Source: Thermus sp. LT1-2-5
GTDB lineage: Bacteria > Deinococcota > Deinococci > Deinococcales > Thermaceae
NCBI RefSeq assembly: GCF_040363165.1
Contig: NZ_BSRG01000004.1
Location: 145,582-209,581 of the forward strand
Length of the DNA stretch: 64,000 nucleotides
Reading direction: 5' to 3'
Shown here: positions 9,366 to 18,638 of the stretch, one piece after another
Layout of the letters: every line of letters begins with the position of its first letter
Numbering within the stretch: position 1 is the stretch's first letter
Made by a program: the position numbers and the translations under genes
The notes under the pieces: generated by a model
What the model was told of the DNA's origin: nothing
The model's input: the letters and a program-made list of their open reading frames with translations, nothing else
Database searches by the model: none

Positions 9366-9860
9366 CTAGAAGAGGTAGAGGAGGCTTAGGCGGAAGGGGA
9401 AGCGGTCCGAGGTGGCGGCCTCGAGGGCGATGGGCTCCAGGTAAAGCCTAAGCCCAAGGCCCCAGGCCAGGTGCAGCCCGCTTCCCGTCTGGTACCCAAG
9501 GCCTAAGGTGCCGGAAAGGGCCCCGCCCGGAAGCTCCAGGCTCGCCACCGGGCCCACGTGGGCCCCCAAGGGGTAGCGCAGGTCCAGCCCGAGGCCCAAG
9601 GAGGTGTAGAAGTCCCCAAGCACGAGCCCGGGGAAGAGGTTGGCCTTGAGGAGGGCGTAGACCTCGGGGTTGGGGGAAAGGAGGGCCTCGGCGTCCAAGC
9701 CGGTGTCGATGCCCAAAGGGCTGAAGGGCAGGAGGAGGCTTCCTTGCAGGTAGGCGCCCTTATCCGGGGCGTAGCCCACGCCCAGGGTGGTTTCCGGGTA
9801 GGCGGGGGCTTGGGCCAGGGCCAGGCCCAGGAGGAGGAGGGAGGCTAAAAGCCGCTTCAT
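9366..9860 (-). CDS. Small outer-membrane beta-barrel protein
   Basis: The 164-residue product has a signal peptide (MKRLLASLLLLGLALAQA), then alternating hydrophobic strands rich in Gly, Leu and Tyr, and ends SLLYLF, with the C-terminal Phe used for outer-membrane barrel insertion. The predicted size suggests about eight strands. The ATG is preceded by GGAGGGG. It is co-transcribed with the ABC permease downstream, one base away. The family was not recognised, so its role as porin, adhesin or structural protein is open. Confidence 0.75.
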   Translation of the reverse strand: MKRLLASLLLLGLALAQAPAYPETTLGVGYAPDKGAYLQGSLLLPFSPLGIDTGLDAEALLSPNPEVYALLKANLFPGLVLGDFYTSLGLGLDLRYPLGAHVGPVASLELPGGALSGTLGLGYQTGSGLHLAWGLGLRLYLEPIALEAATSDRFPFRLSLLYLF

Positions 9861-9892
9861 ATCCCCTCCATCCTACCAGGTAGCATGGGCCC

Positions 9893-10612
9893 ATGCCCGT
9901 GGCCTTTTCCGTGGAACCCAGGGAGGGCTTGGTGCCGGCCAAGGAGGTGCCCCTTCTGGTCCTGGTGGGCCTCACCGGGGTGGGGAAGAGCACCCTGGTG
10001 CAGGCCCTAAGCCTTCCTGCCCTTCCCGACCGCCGCCAGTTGGTGGACCGCTACGTCCTCCCCCGCTACGGGGCCAAGCCCCCCCTTCCCCGGGAGGAGC
10101 GCTTCCGCTACACCCGGCTGTTCCGGGAGGAGTTCCCCGGGGGGGTGGCGGAGGTCCTGGCCCGGGGGTACACCGAGCCCTACCCCCTCCTTCTCTTTGA
10201 CGGCCTGCGGGGGGAGAAGGAGGTGGCCTTCGCCCTGGAGCACCTGCCTAACGCCCGCTTCGTGGTCCTCCAGGCCAGGGAGGCCACCCGGCTCAAGCGC
10301 CTCCTCGCCCGCCAGGACGCCTTTGACCGGGTGGCCCTGGAGGAGGCGGAGCTCCAGGCGCTTAAGGCGCTTGCCCAAGGGGTGCTCGCCCCGGGGGAGC
10401 TAGAGGAGGCCTTGGGGCTTGCGCCCCCGGAGGAGGTTCTCGCCAAGCTCAAGATCGTGGCGGAGGAGAAGAAGAACTACGATCCCGAGGGGCCCTTGCG
10501 CCTCTTGACGGGCCACCCCCGGGCCCTCCTCCTGGACACCGAGGCCCTTTCCCTCGAGGAGGAGGTGAGGGCGGTGCGGGCCTTCCTTCGGGACCAGGGC
10601 CTTTTAGAATGA
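9893..10612 (+). CDS. P-loop NTPase of unknown function
   Basis: The 239-residue protein has a clear Walker A, GLTGVGKST, near residues 27-35, and FDGLRGEKEV near 100-109 that may be Walker B. Later conserved-looking stretches include LQAREATRLKRLLARQDAF. This resembles guanylate/adenylate-kinase-like P-loop folds but not a named enzyme. A -10 TAGCAT lies six bases before the ATG. The gene ends in an ATGA overlap with one possible start of the enolase-superfamily gene, which hints at a shared pathway, but no function can be assigned. Confidence 0.75.
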   Translation: MPVAFSVEPREGLVPAKEVPLLVLVGLTGVGKSTLVQALSLPALPDRRQLVDRYVLPRYGAKPPLPREERFRYTRLFREEFPGGVAEVLARGYTEPYPLLLFDGLRGEKEVAFALEHLPNARFVVLQAREATRLKRLLARQDAFDRVALEEAELQALKALAQGVLAPGELEEALGLAPPEEVLAKLKIVAEEKKNYDPEGPLRLLTGHPRALLLDTEALSLEEEVRAVRAFLRDQGLLE

Positions 10613-10617
10613 GCCTC

Positions 10618-11694
10618 ATGCCGACCCTAAAGGACTTCCGCCTCGTTCCCTTCCGCATCCCCTTGAAGGCTCCCTTGCGCTGGGGTAAGTCCTCGGAGAT
10701 GGCGGTCTTGGAGCATGCCCTTTTGGAGGTGGAGCTCTCCGACGGCTCCCTGGGCCGGGCTGAGGTGGCCATAAGGCCCACCATCTACGGGGAAACCTTA
10801 GGCAGCGTGCAGGCGGGGCTCGCCTACCTCGCCCCCAGGCTTAAAGGCCTCGAGGCGGACGACCAGGAGGCCATCCGCGGGGTACTGGAGGCTTTCCCCT
10901 ACAACTTTGGCCTCAAGGGGGCCCTGGACACCGCCATCTGGGAGGCCTGGGCCCGGAGCGAAGGGGAGGAGCTCCACCAGGTCCTCAAGCCCGCTAAGCA
11001 CCGGGTGCGGGTGGCCTACATCCTGGGCCTCGGGGGGGAGGAGGAGGTCCTGGAGGACGCCCGGCTGGCCTACGAGGGGGGGGTGAGGGTCTTCAAGGTA
11101 AAGGTGGGGCTGGACCTCGAGGCCGACACCCGGCGCCTCCTCCGCCTCAAGGAGGCCTTCCCGGAGGTGGAGCTCTACGCCGACGCCAACGAGGCCCTTT
11201 CCCCCCAGGAGGCGGAGCGCTACCTCACCGCCTGGAAGGCCTTGGGCCTCCTCTACGTGGAGGAGCCCTTGCCCATAGAGGAGGTGGAGGCGAGAAGGCG
11301 CCTCAAGGAAAAAAAGATCCTCCCCCTCATCGCCGACGATTCCGCCATGACCCCAAGGGACCTCCGGCGGGAACTCCTCTTGGACACCTTTGACATCCTC
11401 AACCTCAAGCCCGCCCGCACCGGCATCACCTGGACCCTGGAGATGCTGGCCTTGGCCCGGGAGAAGGGCAAGCGGGCCATGGTGGGCAGCCAAGCCCAAA
11501 GCGCTTTTGGCGCCTACCAGTCCGCCCTCCTCGCCTTCCAGCAGGGGGTGACGGAGCCCTCGGAACTCGCCTTCCACCTGAAGGCGGAGGGCGGCTTCTT
11601 CTCCTTCCCCGCCTTCCGGGAAGGGTGGCTCTACTGGGAGGACCTGGTGGAAGGCCGCTTGGACGAGGCGGCTTTTGCCCGGTATGCCCTATAG
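10618..11694 (+). CDS. Enolase-superfamily (MLE subgroup) enzyme, possible epimerase
   Basis: A 358-residue member of the mandelate racemase/muconate-lactonizing group. It keeps the catalytic set: KVKVG (KxK) near 159-163, metal ligands in DANEAL, VEEPLP and ADDSAM, and a Lys in NLKPAR. These residues fit dipeptide epimerase, N-acylamino-acid racemase or o-succinylbenzoate synthase; the substrate cannot be chosen from sequence. There are two possible starts: ATG 10609 overlaps the previous stop (ATGA), while ATG 10618 lies seven bases after TAGAAT (10605-10610) and fits the leaderless pattern, so I prefer it. The end overlaps the convergent HAD gene by six bases. Confidence 0.85.
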   Translation: MPTLKDFRLVPFRIPLKAPLRWGKSSEMAVLEHALLEVELSDGSLGRAEVAIRPTIYGETLGSVQAGLAYLAPRLKGLEADDQEAIRGVLEAFPYNFGLKGALDTAIWEAWARSEGEELHQVLKPAKHRVRVAYILGLGGEEEVLEDARLAYEGGVRVFKVKVGLDLEADTRRLLRLKEAFPEVELYADANEALSPQEAERYLTAWKALGLLYVEEPLPIEEVEARRRLKEKKILPLIADDSAMTPRDLRRELLLDTFDILNLKPARTGITWTLEMLALAREKGKRAMVGSQAQSAFGAYQSALLAFQQGVTEPSELAFHLKAEGGFFSFPAFREGWLYWEDLVEGRLDEAAFARYAL

Positions 11695-12315
11695 GAGGTC
11701 TAGCGCCTCCCGGAAGTCCCGGAGCACCCCTTTGGCCCCCGCTCCCAAGAGGCTTTCCCCCTCGTGCCCCGTGAGGAGGGCGTAGGTGGGGATGCCGGCC
11801 CCCACAGCGCTCTTCACCCCGGAAGGGGAGTCCTCGAAGGCCAGGGCCTCTTCCGGGGCCACCCCCAGGCGCTCCAGGGCCACCCGGTAGGGGAGGGGGT
11901 CGGGCTTGCCCCGGCCCACCTCCTCGGCGAGGACGAGGAGGGGCGGGCGTAGCCCCAGGGCCCTTAACACGTGGCGGGCGTTTTCCCGGGGGGCGTTGCT
12001 GACCACGCCCCAAAGGAGGCCCTTAGCCTCGGCCTTGCGGAGAAGCGCGGGAAGCCCGGGGGTGGGCGCAAGGTTTTGGGCGAGCTGGCGGAAGCGGGCC
12101 TCCTTGGCCTCTATGAGCCTTTGCGCCTCTTCCCCTTCTAAGCCCAGGAGGTCTTTCACGATCTCCGGGTTGAGCCTTCCTGAAATCCTTTCCCGGTAAA
12201 AGTGGGGGTCCACCTCGAGGCCAAAGGGCCTCAAGACCTCCCGCCAGGCCACCAGGTGAAGGGGGTCGGTGTCCGCCAGGGTACCGTCCAGGTCAAAAAG
12301 GAGGGCCTTAGGCAT
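11689..12315 (-). CDS. HAD-superfamily phosphatase (phosphoglycolate phosphatase-like)
   Basis: A 208-residue HAD hydrolase with motif I DLDGTLADTD at residues 8-17, motif II VVSNAP near 104, motif III Lys in RGKPDPLPY and motif IV FEDSPSG. The helical cap is of the phosphoglycolate phosphatase/beta-phosphoglucomutase type. It acts in the cytoplasm on a small phosphate ester that cannot be named. It is co-transcribed with the MFS gene upstream, overlapping it by eight bases. Confidence 0.88.
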   Translation of the reverse strand: MPKALLFDLDGTLADTDPLHLVAWREVLRPFGLEVDPHFYRERISGRLNPEIVKDLLGLEGEEAQRLIEAKEARFRQLAQNLAPTPGLPALLRKAEAKGLLWGVVSNAPRENARHVLRALGLRPPLLVLAEEVGRGKPDPLPYRVALERLGVAPEEALAFEDSPSGVKSAVGAGIPTYALLTGHEGESLLGAGAKGVLRDFREALDLL

Positions 12316-13348
12316 GGACCTCCCTCCGCGCCAGGCCCTGGAGGAGGAGGAAGATCCCCGCCGCCAGGGCCAAAAGCCCCAGGGGAATCCCCCCTTGGGG
12401 CAAGAGGGCGAAGAGGGCGGGGATCAGGGTGCTCCCCGCAGCCCCCGCATACATAAGCCCCCCCAGGGCCTTGTGCCCGAAGCGGGCCTGCACCAAGGCG
12501 AAGAGGGTGGAGAAGAGGGGCCCCAGGAGGAAGCCCGTGAGGGGGAAGAGCAGGGCGGTGGGGGGGAGGAGGTTGAGGGCGAGGAGCCCCATCACCCCAA
12601 GGAGGAGGGCCTTGAGGGCCAAAAGGGGCCTTTGCGCCACCCGCTTCGCCAAGGCGAGCCTTCCCAGGGCCAAAAAGAGCCAGTAAAGGGAAAGGAGGAC
12701 GCCCCCCAAGGCGGTGGGGTGGCCCAGGGCTTCCAGCCAGACCCGGTTCCAGGTGGCCAAGGAGCCTTCCAGCCCGGTGTACAGGGCCACGGCCAGGAGA
12801 AAGGGCCAAAGCCCTCCCGAGGCCTCCCCGGAGGTGCGGGCCACCGTGGGGGCCTTCCAGACCAGGAGGGCGGCGAAGAGGGCGAGAAGTCCCGCCAGGG
12901 CCAGGAAGAGGGGGTAGGGCACGAGGGTAAGGGCCAAGGGGGTGAGGACCGCCCCCAGGCCGAAGGCCACGTTCACCCGGTTTAGGAGTTCCACCCGCCT
13001 TTCGGGGAAGAGCTCCCCCACCAGGCTGTTGCCGTGGACGTTCATCGTCCCCTCCCCGAGGCCGAGGAAAAAGGCCAGGGCCACCACCCAAGCAAAGCCC
13101 GGGGCCCAGGCCACGCCGAACAGGGCGAGCCCCACCAGGCCAAGGGCCAAGGGGAAGAGGGGGTGGCGCCTTTCCCCTTGCGCCAGGCGCACCCCCAGGA
13201 GGAGGCCCACAAGGAGGGCGGTGAAGAAGAGGGAAACCTCTTCCCCCACCCCGTACCGGGCCCGCCAAAGGGGCAAGGCCGCCCCCGGCAGGGCCACGAT
13301 GACCCCCACCAGGAAAAGGGCGAGGAAGGAGCCCCAGAAAAAGCGCAC
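12308..13348 (-). CDS. Major facilitator superfamily transporter
   Basis: The 346-residue protein has about twelve hydrophobic helices and a short MFS A-like loop between helices 2 and 3 (GVRLAQGERRHP). The helix 4-5 region FFLGLGEGTMNVHGNSLVGELFPERR resembles sugar-type and YfcJ-type MFS proteins. The substrate is unknown. I place the start at GTG 13348: it is seven bases downstream of GAGAAT with TTGACC 17 bases before that. A longer frame would begin within the -35 itself and is rejected. Confidence 0.85.
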   Translation of the reverse strand: MRFFWGSFLALFLVGVIVALPGAALPLWRARYGVGEEVSLFFTALLVGLLLGVRLAQGERRHPLFPLALGLVGLALFGVAWAPGFAWVVALAFFLGLGEGTMNVHGNSLVGELFPERRVELLNRVNVAFGLGAVLTPLALTLVPYPLFLALAGLLALFAALLVWKAPTVARTSGEASGGLWPFLLAVALYTGLEGSLATWNRVWLEALGHPTALGGVLLSLYWLFLALGRLALAKRVAQRPLLALKALLLGVMGLLALNLLPPTALLFPLTGFLLGPLFSTLFALVQARFGHKALGGLMYAGAAGSTLIPALFALLPQGGIPLGLLALAAGIFLLLQGLARREVHA

Positions 13349-13355
13349 GTTCGCT

Positions 13356-13384
13356 ATTCTCCCCCTTCCTGACCCTTTGGTCAA
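13356..13384 (-). promoter_or_regulatory. Leaderless promoter of the MFS-HAD operon
   Basis: On the minus strand TTGACC (13384-13379), a 17-base spacer and GAGAAT (13361-13356) stand seven bases before GTG 13348. This is one of the best complete promoters in the window and fixes the start codon. Confidence 0.75.
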
Positions 13385-13395
13385 TAATGGAAGGC

Positions 13396-14181
13396 ATGGA
13401 GGCCCTCTTGGCCAAAGCCTTGGCGGGGGAAGGCTTCTTCGCCTTTCCCGGCGTCCTCCTGGTGCGGGGACCAGACGCCTTTTCCTTCCTCCAGGGGCAG
13501 TGCACCCGCGACCTGAGGCGGCTTTCCGGGCCCGCAGGGGCCTTGTTCCTCAACCACAAGGGGCAGATCGAGGAGGGGGCCACCCTCTTTCCCCACCCGG
13601 AGGGCTACCTCCTTGCGCCGTGGGGTAGCCTCGAGGGCCTTTGGCATCGGCTTAAGCGCTACATCGTCTTCGACCAGGTGGAGCTTTTGACGCTTCCCCT
13701 CTACCGCCTGATCTATGCCGACGGGCGGGAGGAGGTAGGGGAAGGGGCCGAGGGCGCTTGGCCTGCGGAGCTTTACCCCCTGTACACCCTGCTCAAGGGC
13801 CTTCCCCTCCTGGAGGACATCCGGGGGGAGCTGCCCCAGAGCGTGGGCCTCCTCTCCCTGGTGGACTACGGCAAGGGGTGCTACGTGGGCCAGGAGATCA
13901 TGGCCCGCACCGAGGGCAAGGCGGTGCCCTACCGTCTGGTGGGCCTAAGGGCCTTGGCGGTGGGGGAGGCGCCGGCGGAGCTCCTTTGGGCGGGGAAGCG
14001 GGTGGGGGAACTCAAGCGCCTGGAGGCCACCCCCTTTGGCCCCTTGGGCCTGGGGGTGGTGCGGCAGGAGGTGCCCTTCGGGGCCGAGGTGGAAGGGGGC
14101 GGGGGGCGCTACCGCCTTGCCCCCCTTCCCTTTGAGGAGGTTGAGGAGGCGGCGTGGAGCGGGCAGAGATCATCGGGGTAG
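13396..14181 (+). CDS. ygfZ: YgfZ/GcvT-family folate-binding protein
   Basis: The 261-residue protein has the YgfZ signature KGCYVGQE (in [14 protein letters not shown]) near residue 160. YgfZ proteins bind tetrahydrofolate and support repair or assembly of Fe-S enzymes such as MiaB. ATG 13396 is chosen over ATG 13387 because AATAAT (13383-13388) lies seven bases upstream, in leaderless register; the -35 is weak. The 3' end overlaps cinA by 28 bases, so ygfZ heads the cinA-thpR-recA-rny run. An Fe-S-repair protein here is notable because mtaB, a MiaB relative, is also in the window. Confidence 0.88.
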   Translation: MEALLAKALAGEGFFAFPGVLLVRGPDAFSFLQGQCTRDLRRLSGPAGALFLNHKGQIEEGATLFPHPEGYLLAPWGSLEGLWHRLKRYIVFDQVELLTLPLYRLIYADGREEVGEGAEGAWPAELYPLYTLLKGLPLLEDIRGELPQSVGLLSLVDYGKGCYVGQEIMARTEGKAVPYRLVGLRALAVGEAPAELLWAGKRVGELKRLEATPFGPLGLGVVRQEVPFGAEVEGGGGRYRLAPLPFEEVEEAAWSGQRSSG

Positions 14182-15338
14182 GCACGGAACTCCTTTACGG
14201 GGAAACCCTGGACACCAACACGGCGGAGATCGCAAGGAGCCTCAAGCCCTTCGCCCTCAAGGTGGAGCGGACCCTCAGGGTGGCGGATGAGCCCGAGCCC
14301 TTGGCCCGGGAGGTGCGGGCGGCTTGGGAGCGGGCGCGGCTTTTGGTGCTCTCGGGGGGGCTCGGCCCCACCCCGGACGACGTGACCCGGGAGGCGGTGG
14401 CCCTGGCCCTGGGGGAGCCCTTGGTCCTGGACGAGGCGGTGTTGGCGGAGATCGAGGCCCTCTTCCGCGCCCGGGGGCGGGCCATGCCCGAGGCCAACCG
14501 CAAGCAGGCCCTGAAGATCCCCTCCGCCACCTGGCTTAAAAACCCCGTGGGCACCGCCCCCGGCTGGTGGGTGCGCAAGGAGGGCAAGGACCTCATCCTC
14601 CTCCCCGGCCCTCCACCCGAGTGGCGGCCCATGTGGCGGGAGGTTTTGCCGGAGCTTGCCCTTCCCCGTAGGCCCTACACCGAGCGGGTCTTCAAGACCT
14701 GGGGCATCGGGGAATCGGACATCGTGGAGCGGCTTGGGGAGCTATTCCTCCGGGAAGAGGAGGTGGAGGTGGGCACCTACCCCAAGCTCCACGGGGTGGA
14801 GGTGGTGGTGCGGGGCCGGGAGGACCGGGTGGCGGAACTTTCGGAAAGGATTAAGAAAAAACTCCTGCGGGAGATTTGGGGCGAAGGGGACTTGACCCTG
14901 GCCGAGGCGGTGAAAAGGCGCATGGAGCTGGAAGGAGCCACCCTGGCCACCATGGAAAGCCTCACGGGGGGGCTCCTTGGGGCGGAGATCACCCGGGTTC
15001 CCGGGGCGAGCCGCTTCTACCTGGGGGGCGTGGTATCCTATTCCGTAGGGGCCAAGGCCCGCTTCGGTGTGCCCGAGGAGCTCCTCGCCAAAACGGTTTC
15101 CGCCGAAACGGCCAAGGCGATGGCGGAGGCCGCACGGTCCCTTTTCGGCGCCACCTACGCCCTAGCCACCACGGGGGTGGCGGGGCCCGAGCCCCTCGAG
15201 GGCGAACCCGTGGGCACGGTCTACGTGGCCCTGGCCACCCCCAAGGGAACCGAGGCTAGGCGCTACCGCTTTCCCGGGGACCGGGAGGCGGTGCGGCTTC
15301 GGAGCGTGTACGCCGCTTTGGCCCTTTTGGTGACATGA
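14154..15338 (+). CDS. cinA: CinA, competence/damage-inducible protein (nucleotide amidase/pyrophosphatase)
   Basis: A full-length 394-residue CinA. The N-terminal MoCF/COG1058 domain starts [18 protein letters not shown] and contains [10 protein letters not shown] near 64-73. The C-terminal CinA domain (about 245-394) carries ATMESLTGG and TGVAGPEP and typically deamidates nicotinamide mononucleotide. The start is GTG 14154 with GAGGAGG just upstream. cinA and recA are co-transcribed in naturally transformable bacteria such as Streptococcus pneumoniae, and Thermus is highly transformable. The stop overlaps the thpR start as ATGA. Confidence 0.95.
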   Translation: MERAEIIGVGTELLYGETLDTNTAEIARSLKPFALKVERTLRVADEPEPLAREVRAAWERARLLVLSGGLGPTPDDVTREAVALALGEPLVLDEAVLAEIEALFRARGRAMPEANRKQALKIPSATWLKNPVGTAPGWWVRKEGKDLILLPGPPPEWRPMWREVLPELALPRRPYTERVFKTWGIGESDIVERLGELFLREEEVEVGTYPKLHGVEVVVRGREDRVAELSERIKKKLLREIWGEGDLTLAEAVKRRMELEGATLATMESLTGGLLGAEITRVPGASRFYLGGVVSYSVGAKARFGVPEELLAKTVSAETAKAMAEAARSLFGATYALATTGVAGPEPLEGEPVGTVYVALATPKGTEARRYRFPGDREAVRLRSVYAALALLVT

Positions 15339-15928
15339 GGCTTTTCTACGCGGTTTTCCTCCCTGAAGACGTGCGGCGGGCCCTGGTGGAGGCCCAAGGT
15401 AAGGTGGCCCGTTACAAGGGCTGGAAGGAGGTGGCGCCGCACCAGCTCCACCTCACCCTCCTCTTTCTGGGGGAAAGGCCGGAAGGCGACCTGGAGGACC
15501 TCCTGGCCCTCGGCCACCGCTTGGGGCGCCAGCACCCCCCCTTTCCCGCCCGCATCCGGGGCACGGGCTACTTCCCCAACGAGGGAACCCCCCGGGTCTG
15601 GTTCGCCAAGGCGGAAGGGGAGGGGTTTTCCCTCCTGGCCGAGGCCCTGCGGGAAGGGGTAGCGGAGGCCTTGGGGGAAGAGGCCCTTAGGGCGGGCGGG
15701 GACAAGCCCTTCAAGCCCCACATCACCCTGGCCCGGCGCAAGGCTCCCGCCCCCAGGGTGCCCCCGGTGGTTTTCGGCCTGGAGTGGCCGGTGACCGAGT
15801 TCGCCCTGGTGCGCTCGGAGCTCAAGCCCAAAGGGCCCGTCTACACCATTTTGGAGAAGTTTCCCTTGCGAGGTGAGCATGGACGAGAACAAGAAGAAAG
15901 CGCTGGAGAACGCCCTGAAGACCATTGA
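15335..15928 (+). CDS. thpR: RNA 2',3'-cyclic phosphodiesterase ThpR (LigT/2H family)
   Basis: A 197-residue 2H phosphoesterase with two HxTx motifs, HLTL near residues 37-40 and HITL near 129-132. The family hydrolyses 2',3'-cyclic phosphate RNA ends to 2'-phosphate and can ligate in vitro. The C-terminal tail ([18 protein letters not shown]) is charged and is encoded by the 50 bases that overlap recA in another frame, so the tail is probably a by-product of the overlap rather than a functional part. Confidence 0.93.
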   Translation: MRLFYAVFLPEDVRRALVEAQGKVARYKGWKEVAPHQLHLTLLFLGERPEGDLEDLLALGHRLGRQHPPFPARIRGTGYFPNEGTPRVWFAKAEGEGFSLLAEALREGVAEALGEEALRAGGDKPFKPHITLARRKAPAPRVPPVVFGLEWPVTEFALVRSELKPKGPVYTILEKFPLRGEHGREQEESAGERPEDH

Positions 15929-16901
15929 GAAGGAGTTCGGCAAGGGGGCGGTAATGCGGCTTGGGGAGATGCCCAAGCAGCAGGTGGACGTGATCCCCAC
16001 GGGCTCCTTGGGCCTGGACCTGGCCTTGGGCATCGGGGGCATCCCCCGGGGCCGGGTGGTGGAGATCTACGGCCCCGAGTCCGGGGGCAAGACCACCTTG
16101 GCCCTCACCATCATCGCCCAGGCGCAGAAGCAAGGGGGTGTGGCCGCCTTCGTGGATGCGGAGCACGCCCTAGACCCCCTCTACGCCGCAAGGCTTGGGG
16201 TGAAGGTGGAGGACCTCTTGGTTTCCCAGCCGGACACCGGGGAGCAAGCCCTGGAGATCGTGGAGCTTCTCGCCCGCTCCGGGGCGGTGGACGTCATCGT
16301 GGTGGACTCCGTGGCCGCTTTGGTGCCCAAGGCGGAGATCGAGGGGGATATGGGGGACGCCCACGTGGGCCTCCAGGCCCGGCTCATGAGCCAGGCCTTG
16401 CGCAAGCTCACCGCCGTATTGGCCAAGAGCAACACCGCCGCCATCTTCATCAACCAGGTGCGGGAGAAGGTGGGGGTGATGTACGGCAACCCCGAAACCA
16501 CCCCTGGGGGGCGGGCCCTCAAGTTCTACGCCAGCGTGCGCTTGGACGTGCGCAAAAGCGGCCAGCCCATCAAGGTGGGGAGCGAGGCGGTGGGCATCAA
16601 GGTCAAGGTGAAGGTGGTGAAGAACAAGCTGGCCCCCCCCTTCCGCGAGGCGGAGCTGGAAATCTACTTCGGCAGGGGGTTTGACCCGGTCATGGACCTG
16701 GTGAACGTGGCCGTGGCCGCTGGGGTCATCGAGAAGGCGGGGAGTTGGTTCTCCTACGGGGAGCACCGCCTGGGCCAGGGGAAGGAGAAGGCGGCGGACT
16801 TCCTGAAGGAGCGGCCCGAGCTCCTGGAGGAAATCCGGGCCAAGGTCCTGGAGCGGGCCGACCAGGTGGTCTTGGCTGCCAGCGAAGAGGGGGAGGAATG
16901 A
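15879..16901 (+). CDS. recA: Recombinase RecA
   Basis: RecA (340 residues) drives homologous recombination, DNA repair and uptake of transforming DNA. Walker A is GPESGGKT at 65-72; the L2-region [17 protein letters not shown] is intact. The ATG at 15879 matches the [20 protein letters not shown] start of T. thermophilus RecA; an in-frame GTG six bases upstream is less likely. GAGGTG precedes the ATG. No LexA-type operator is visible, since the start lies 50 bases inside thpR, so expression depends on the operon or an internal promoter. The stop overlaps rny as ATGA. Confidence 0.98.
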   Translation: MDENKKKALENALKTIEKEFGKGAVMRLGEMPKQQVDVIPTGSLGLDLALGIGGIPRGRVVEIYGPESGGKTTLALTIIAQAQKQGGVAAFVDAEHALDPLYAARLGVKVEDLLVSQPDTGEQALEIVELLARSGAVDVIVVDSVAALVPKAEIEGDMGDAHVGLQARLMSQALRKLTAVLAKSNTAAIFINQVREKVGVMYGNPETTPGGRALKFYASVRLDVRKSGQPIKVGSEAVGIKVKVKVVKNKLAPPFREAELEIYFGRGFDPVMDLVNVAVAAGVIEKAGSWFSYGEHRLGQGKEKAADFLKERPELLEEIRAKVLERADQVVLAASEEGEE

Positions 16902-18622
16902 GCCTTCTGGACCTGGTGCTTTTGGCCCTAGTCCTCCTCCTTTTGGCGGCCCTCTTTTTCAGGCGGAAGGGCGAAGACCGCACGGGGGAGGAGGCGAAGG
17001 CGGTTTTGGACACCGCCAAGGAGGAGGCGAAGGCCGCTTTAGAGGCCGCCCGCAAGGAGGCTAAGGAGATCCTCGAGGCGGCCCGGCACGAGGCCAAGGT
17101 CCTGCGGGAGGAGGCCGAGGCCCGGGCCAAGGCCTTGAAGGCGGAGCTGGAGGCCGAGCTCAAGCGCCGGACCGAGGCGCAAGAGCAGGAGACGAAAAAG
17201 CGCTTCGCCGAGGTGGAGGAGCGCCTAAAGGCCGAGCGGGAGGAGTTGAGGGCGGAAAGGGATCGGCTCCGCTCCCTCCAGGAGGAGCTCAAAGCGGAAC
17301 GGGAGCGCCTCAAGGAGGAAAGGGAGGAGCTTCGCCGGGAAGCGGAAAGGCTTTCCAAGCGGGGTGAGGCCTTGGACGCCCGGGCCCTAAAGCTAGACGC
17401 CCTGGAGGAGGCCCTTTCGCAAAAGGAGGCGGCCCTCAAGGCCAAGGAGGCGGAGCTTTCCGAGCGGGAGAAGGAGATAGAAAAAAGGCTTTACCAGGTG
17501 GCGGGCCTTTCCCCCGAGGAGGCGCGCAGGCTCATCCTGGAAAAGCTGGACCAGGAGTTGGAGGAGGAAAAGGCCCAAAGGGTTAGGGCCGCCTTGGAGA
17601 AGGTGCGCCTCGAGGCCCGGAGGGAGGCGCAGAAGATCCTGGCCCAGGCCATGCAGCGCCAGGCTTCGGAAACCGCCGCACAGCTTGCCGTTTCCGTGGT
17701 CCCCATCCCCTCCGACGCCATGAAGGGCCGGATCATCGGCCGGGAAGGGCGGAACATCCGCACCTTTGAGGCCCTCACGGGGGTGGACCTCATCATCGAC
17801 GACACCCCGGAGGCGGTCCTCCTCTCCTCCTTCAACCCCGTGCGGCGGGAGATCGCCCGCATGGCCTTGGAGGAGCTTCTCAAGGACGGCCGCATCCACC
17901 CAAGCCGCATCGAGGAGGTGGTGGAAAAGGCCAAGCAGGAGATGAAGACCTTCATCTACGAAAGGGGCGAGGAGGCGGCCTTGGAGGCTGGGGTGGTGGG
18001 GCTTAAGCCTGGCCTCATCCAGCTTCTGGGGCGGCTCCACTTCCGCTCTAGCTACGGCCAAAACGTTCTGAAGCACTCCGTACAGGTGGCCCACCTGGCG
18101 GGGATCATGGCGGCGGAGCTCGGTCTGGACGCCGCCATGGCCAAGCGGGCCGGGCTCCTGCACGACATCGGGAAGAGCGTGGACCGGGAGGTGGAAGGGA
18201 GCCACGTGGAGATCGGCATCGCCCTGGCTCGGCGCTTCGGGGAGCCCAAGGAGGTCCTTGACGCCATCGCCCACCACCACGACCCGGAGAACGCCGAAAC
18301 CACCTACGCCGTCTTGGTGGCCGCCGCCGACGCCCTCTCCGCCGCCAGGCCCGGGGCCAGGCGGGAAAGCCTGGAGGAGTATCTGCAGCGCCTCGAGGCC
18401 CTGGAGCGCATCGCCCTTTCCTTCCCTGGGGTGGAGACCGCCTTCGCCGTGCAAGCGGGCCGCGAGGTGCGGGTCATCGTCAAGCCGGACAAGATCACCG
18501 ACGCCAAGGCGGTGCTCCTAGCCCGGGAGATCGCAAGCCGCATCGAGCGGGAGATGAACTATCCGGGGCAAGTCCAAGTGACGGTGGTGCGGGAGAGCCG
18601 GGCGGTGGAGTACGCCAGGTGA
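16898..18622 (+). CDS. rny: Ribonuclease Y
   Basis: RNase Y is a membrane-bound endonuclease that starts mRNA decay. The 574 residues contain a membrane helix (about 3-22), a long Glu/Lys/Arg/Ala-rich coiled coil (about 25-200), a KH domain with [15 protein letters not shown] near 277-291 and an HD domain with [10 protein letters not shown] near 421. The ATG overlaps the recA stop. Its presence instead of an E. coli-type RNase E pattern is normal for Thermus. It ends 16 bases before mreB. Confidence 0.96.
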   Translation: MSLLDLVLLALVLLLLAALFFRRKGEDRTGEEAKAVLDTAKEEAKAALEAARKEAKEILEAARHEAKVLREEAEARAKALKAELEAELKRRTEAQEQETKKRFAEVEERLKAEREELRAERDRLRSLQEELKAERERLKEEREELRREAERLSKRGEALDARALKLDALEEALSQKEAALKAKEAELSEREKEIEKRLYQVAGLSPEEARRLILEKLDQELEEEKAQRVRAALEKVRLEARREAQKILAQAMQRQASETAAQLAVSVVPIPSDAMKGRIIGREGRNIRTFEALTGVDLIIDDTPEAVLLSSFNPVRREIARMALEELLKDGRIHPSRIEEVVEKAKQEMKTFIYERGEEAALEAGVVGLKPGLIQLLGRLHFRSSYGQNVLKHSVQVAHLAGIMAAELGLDAAMAKRAGLLHDIGKSVDREVEGSHVEIGIALARRFGEPKEVLDAIAHHHDPENAETTYAVLVAAADALSAARPGARRESLEEYLQRLEALERIALSFPGVETAFAVQAGREVRVIVKPDKITDAKAVLLAREIASRIEREMNYPGQVQVTVVRESRAVEYAR

Positions 18623-18638
18623 GCTAGAATAGGGCGAT

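Noticed and set aside
13349..13384. N-terminal extension of the MFS transporter from TTG 13384
   Set aside because: The TTG is part of the TTGACC -35, so this stretch is promoter, not coding sequence.
15873..15878. GTG start for RecA two codons upstream
   Set aside because: The ATG gives the known Thermus RecA N-terminus and better spacing from GAGGTG.
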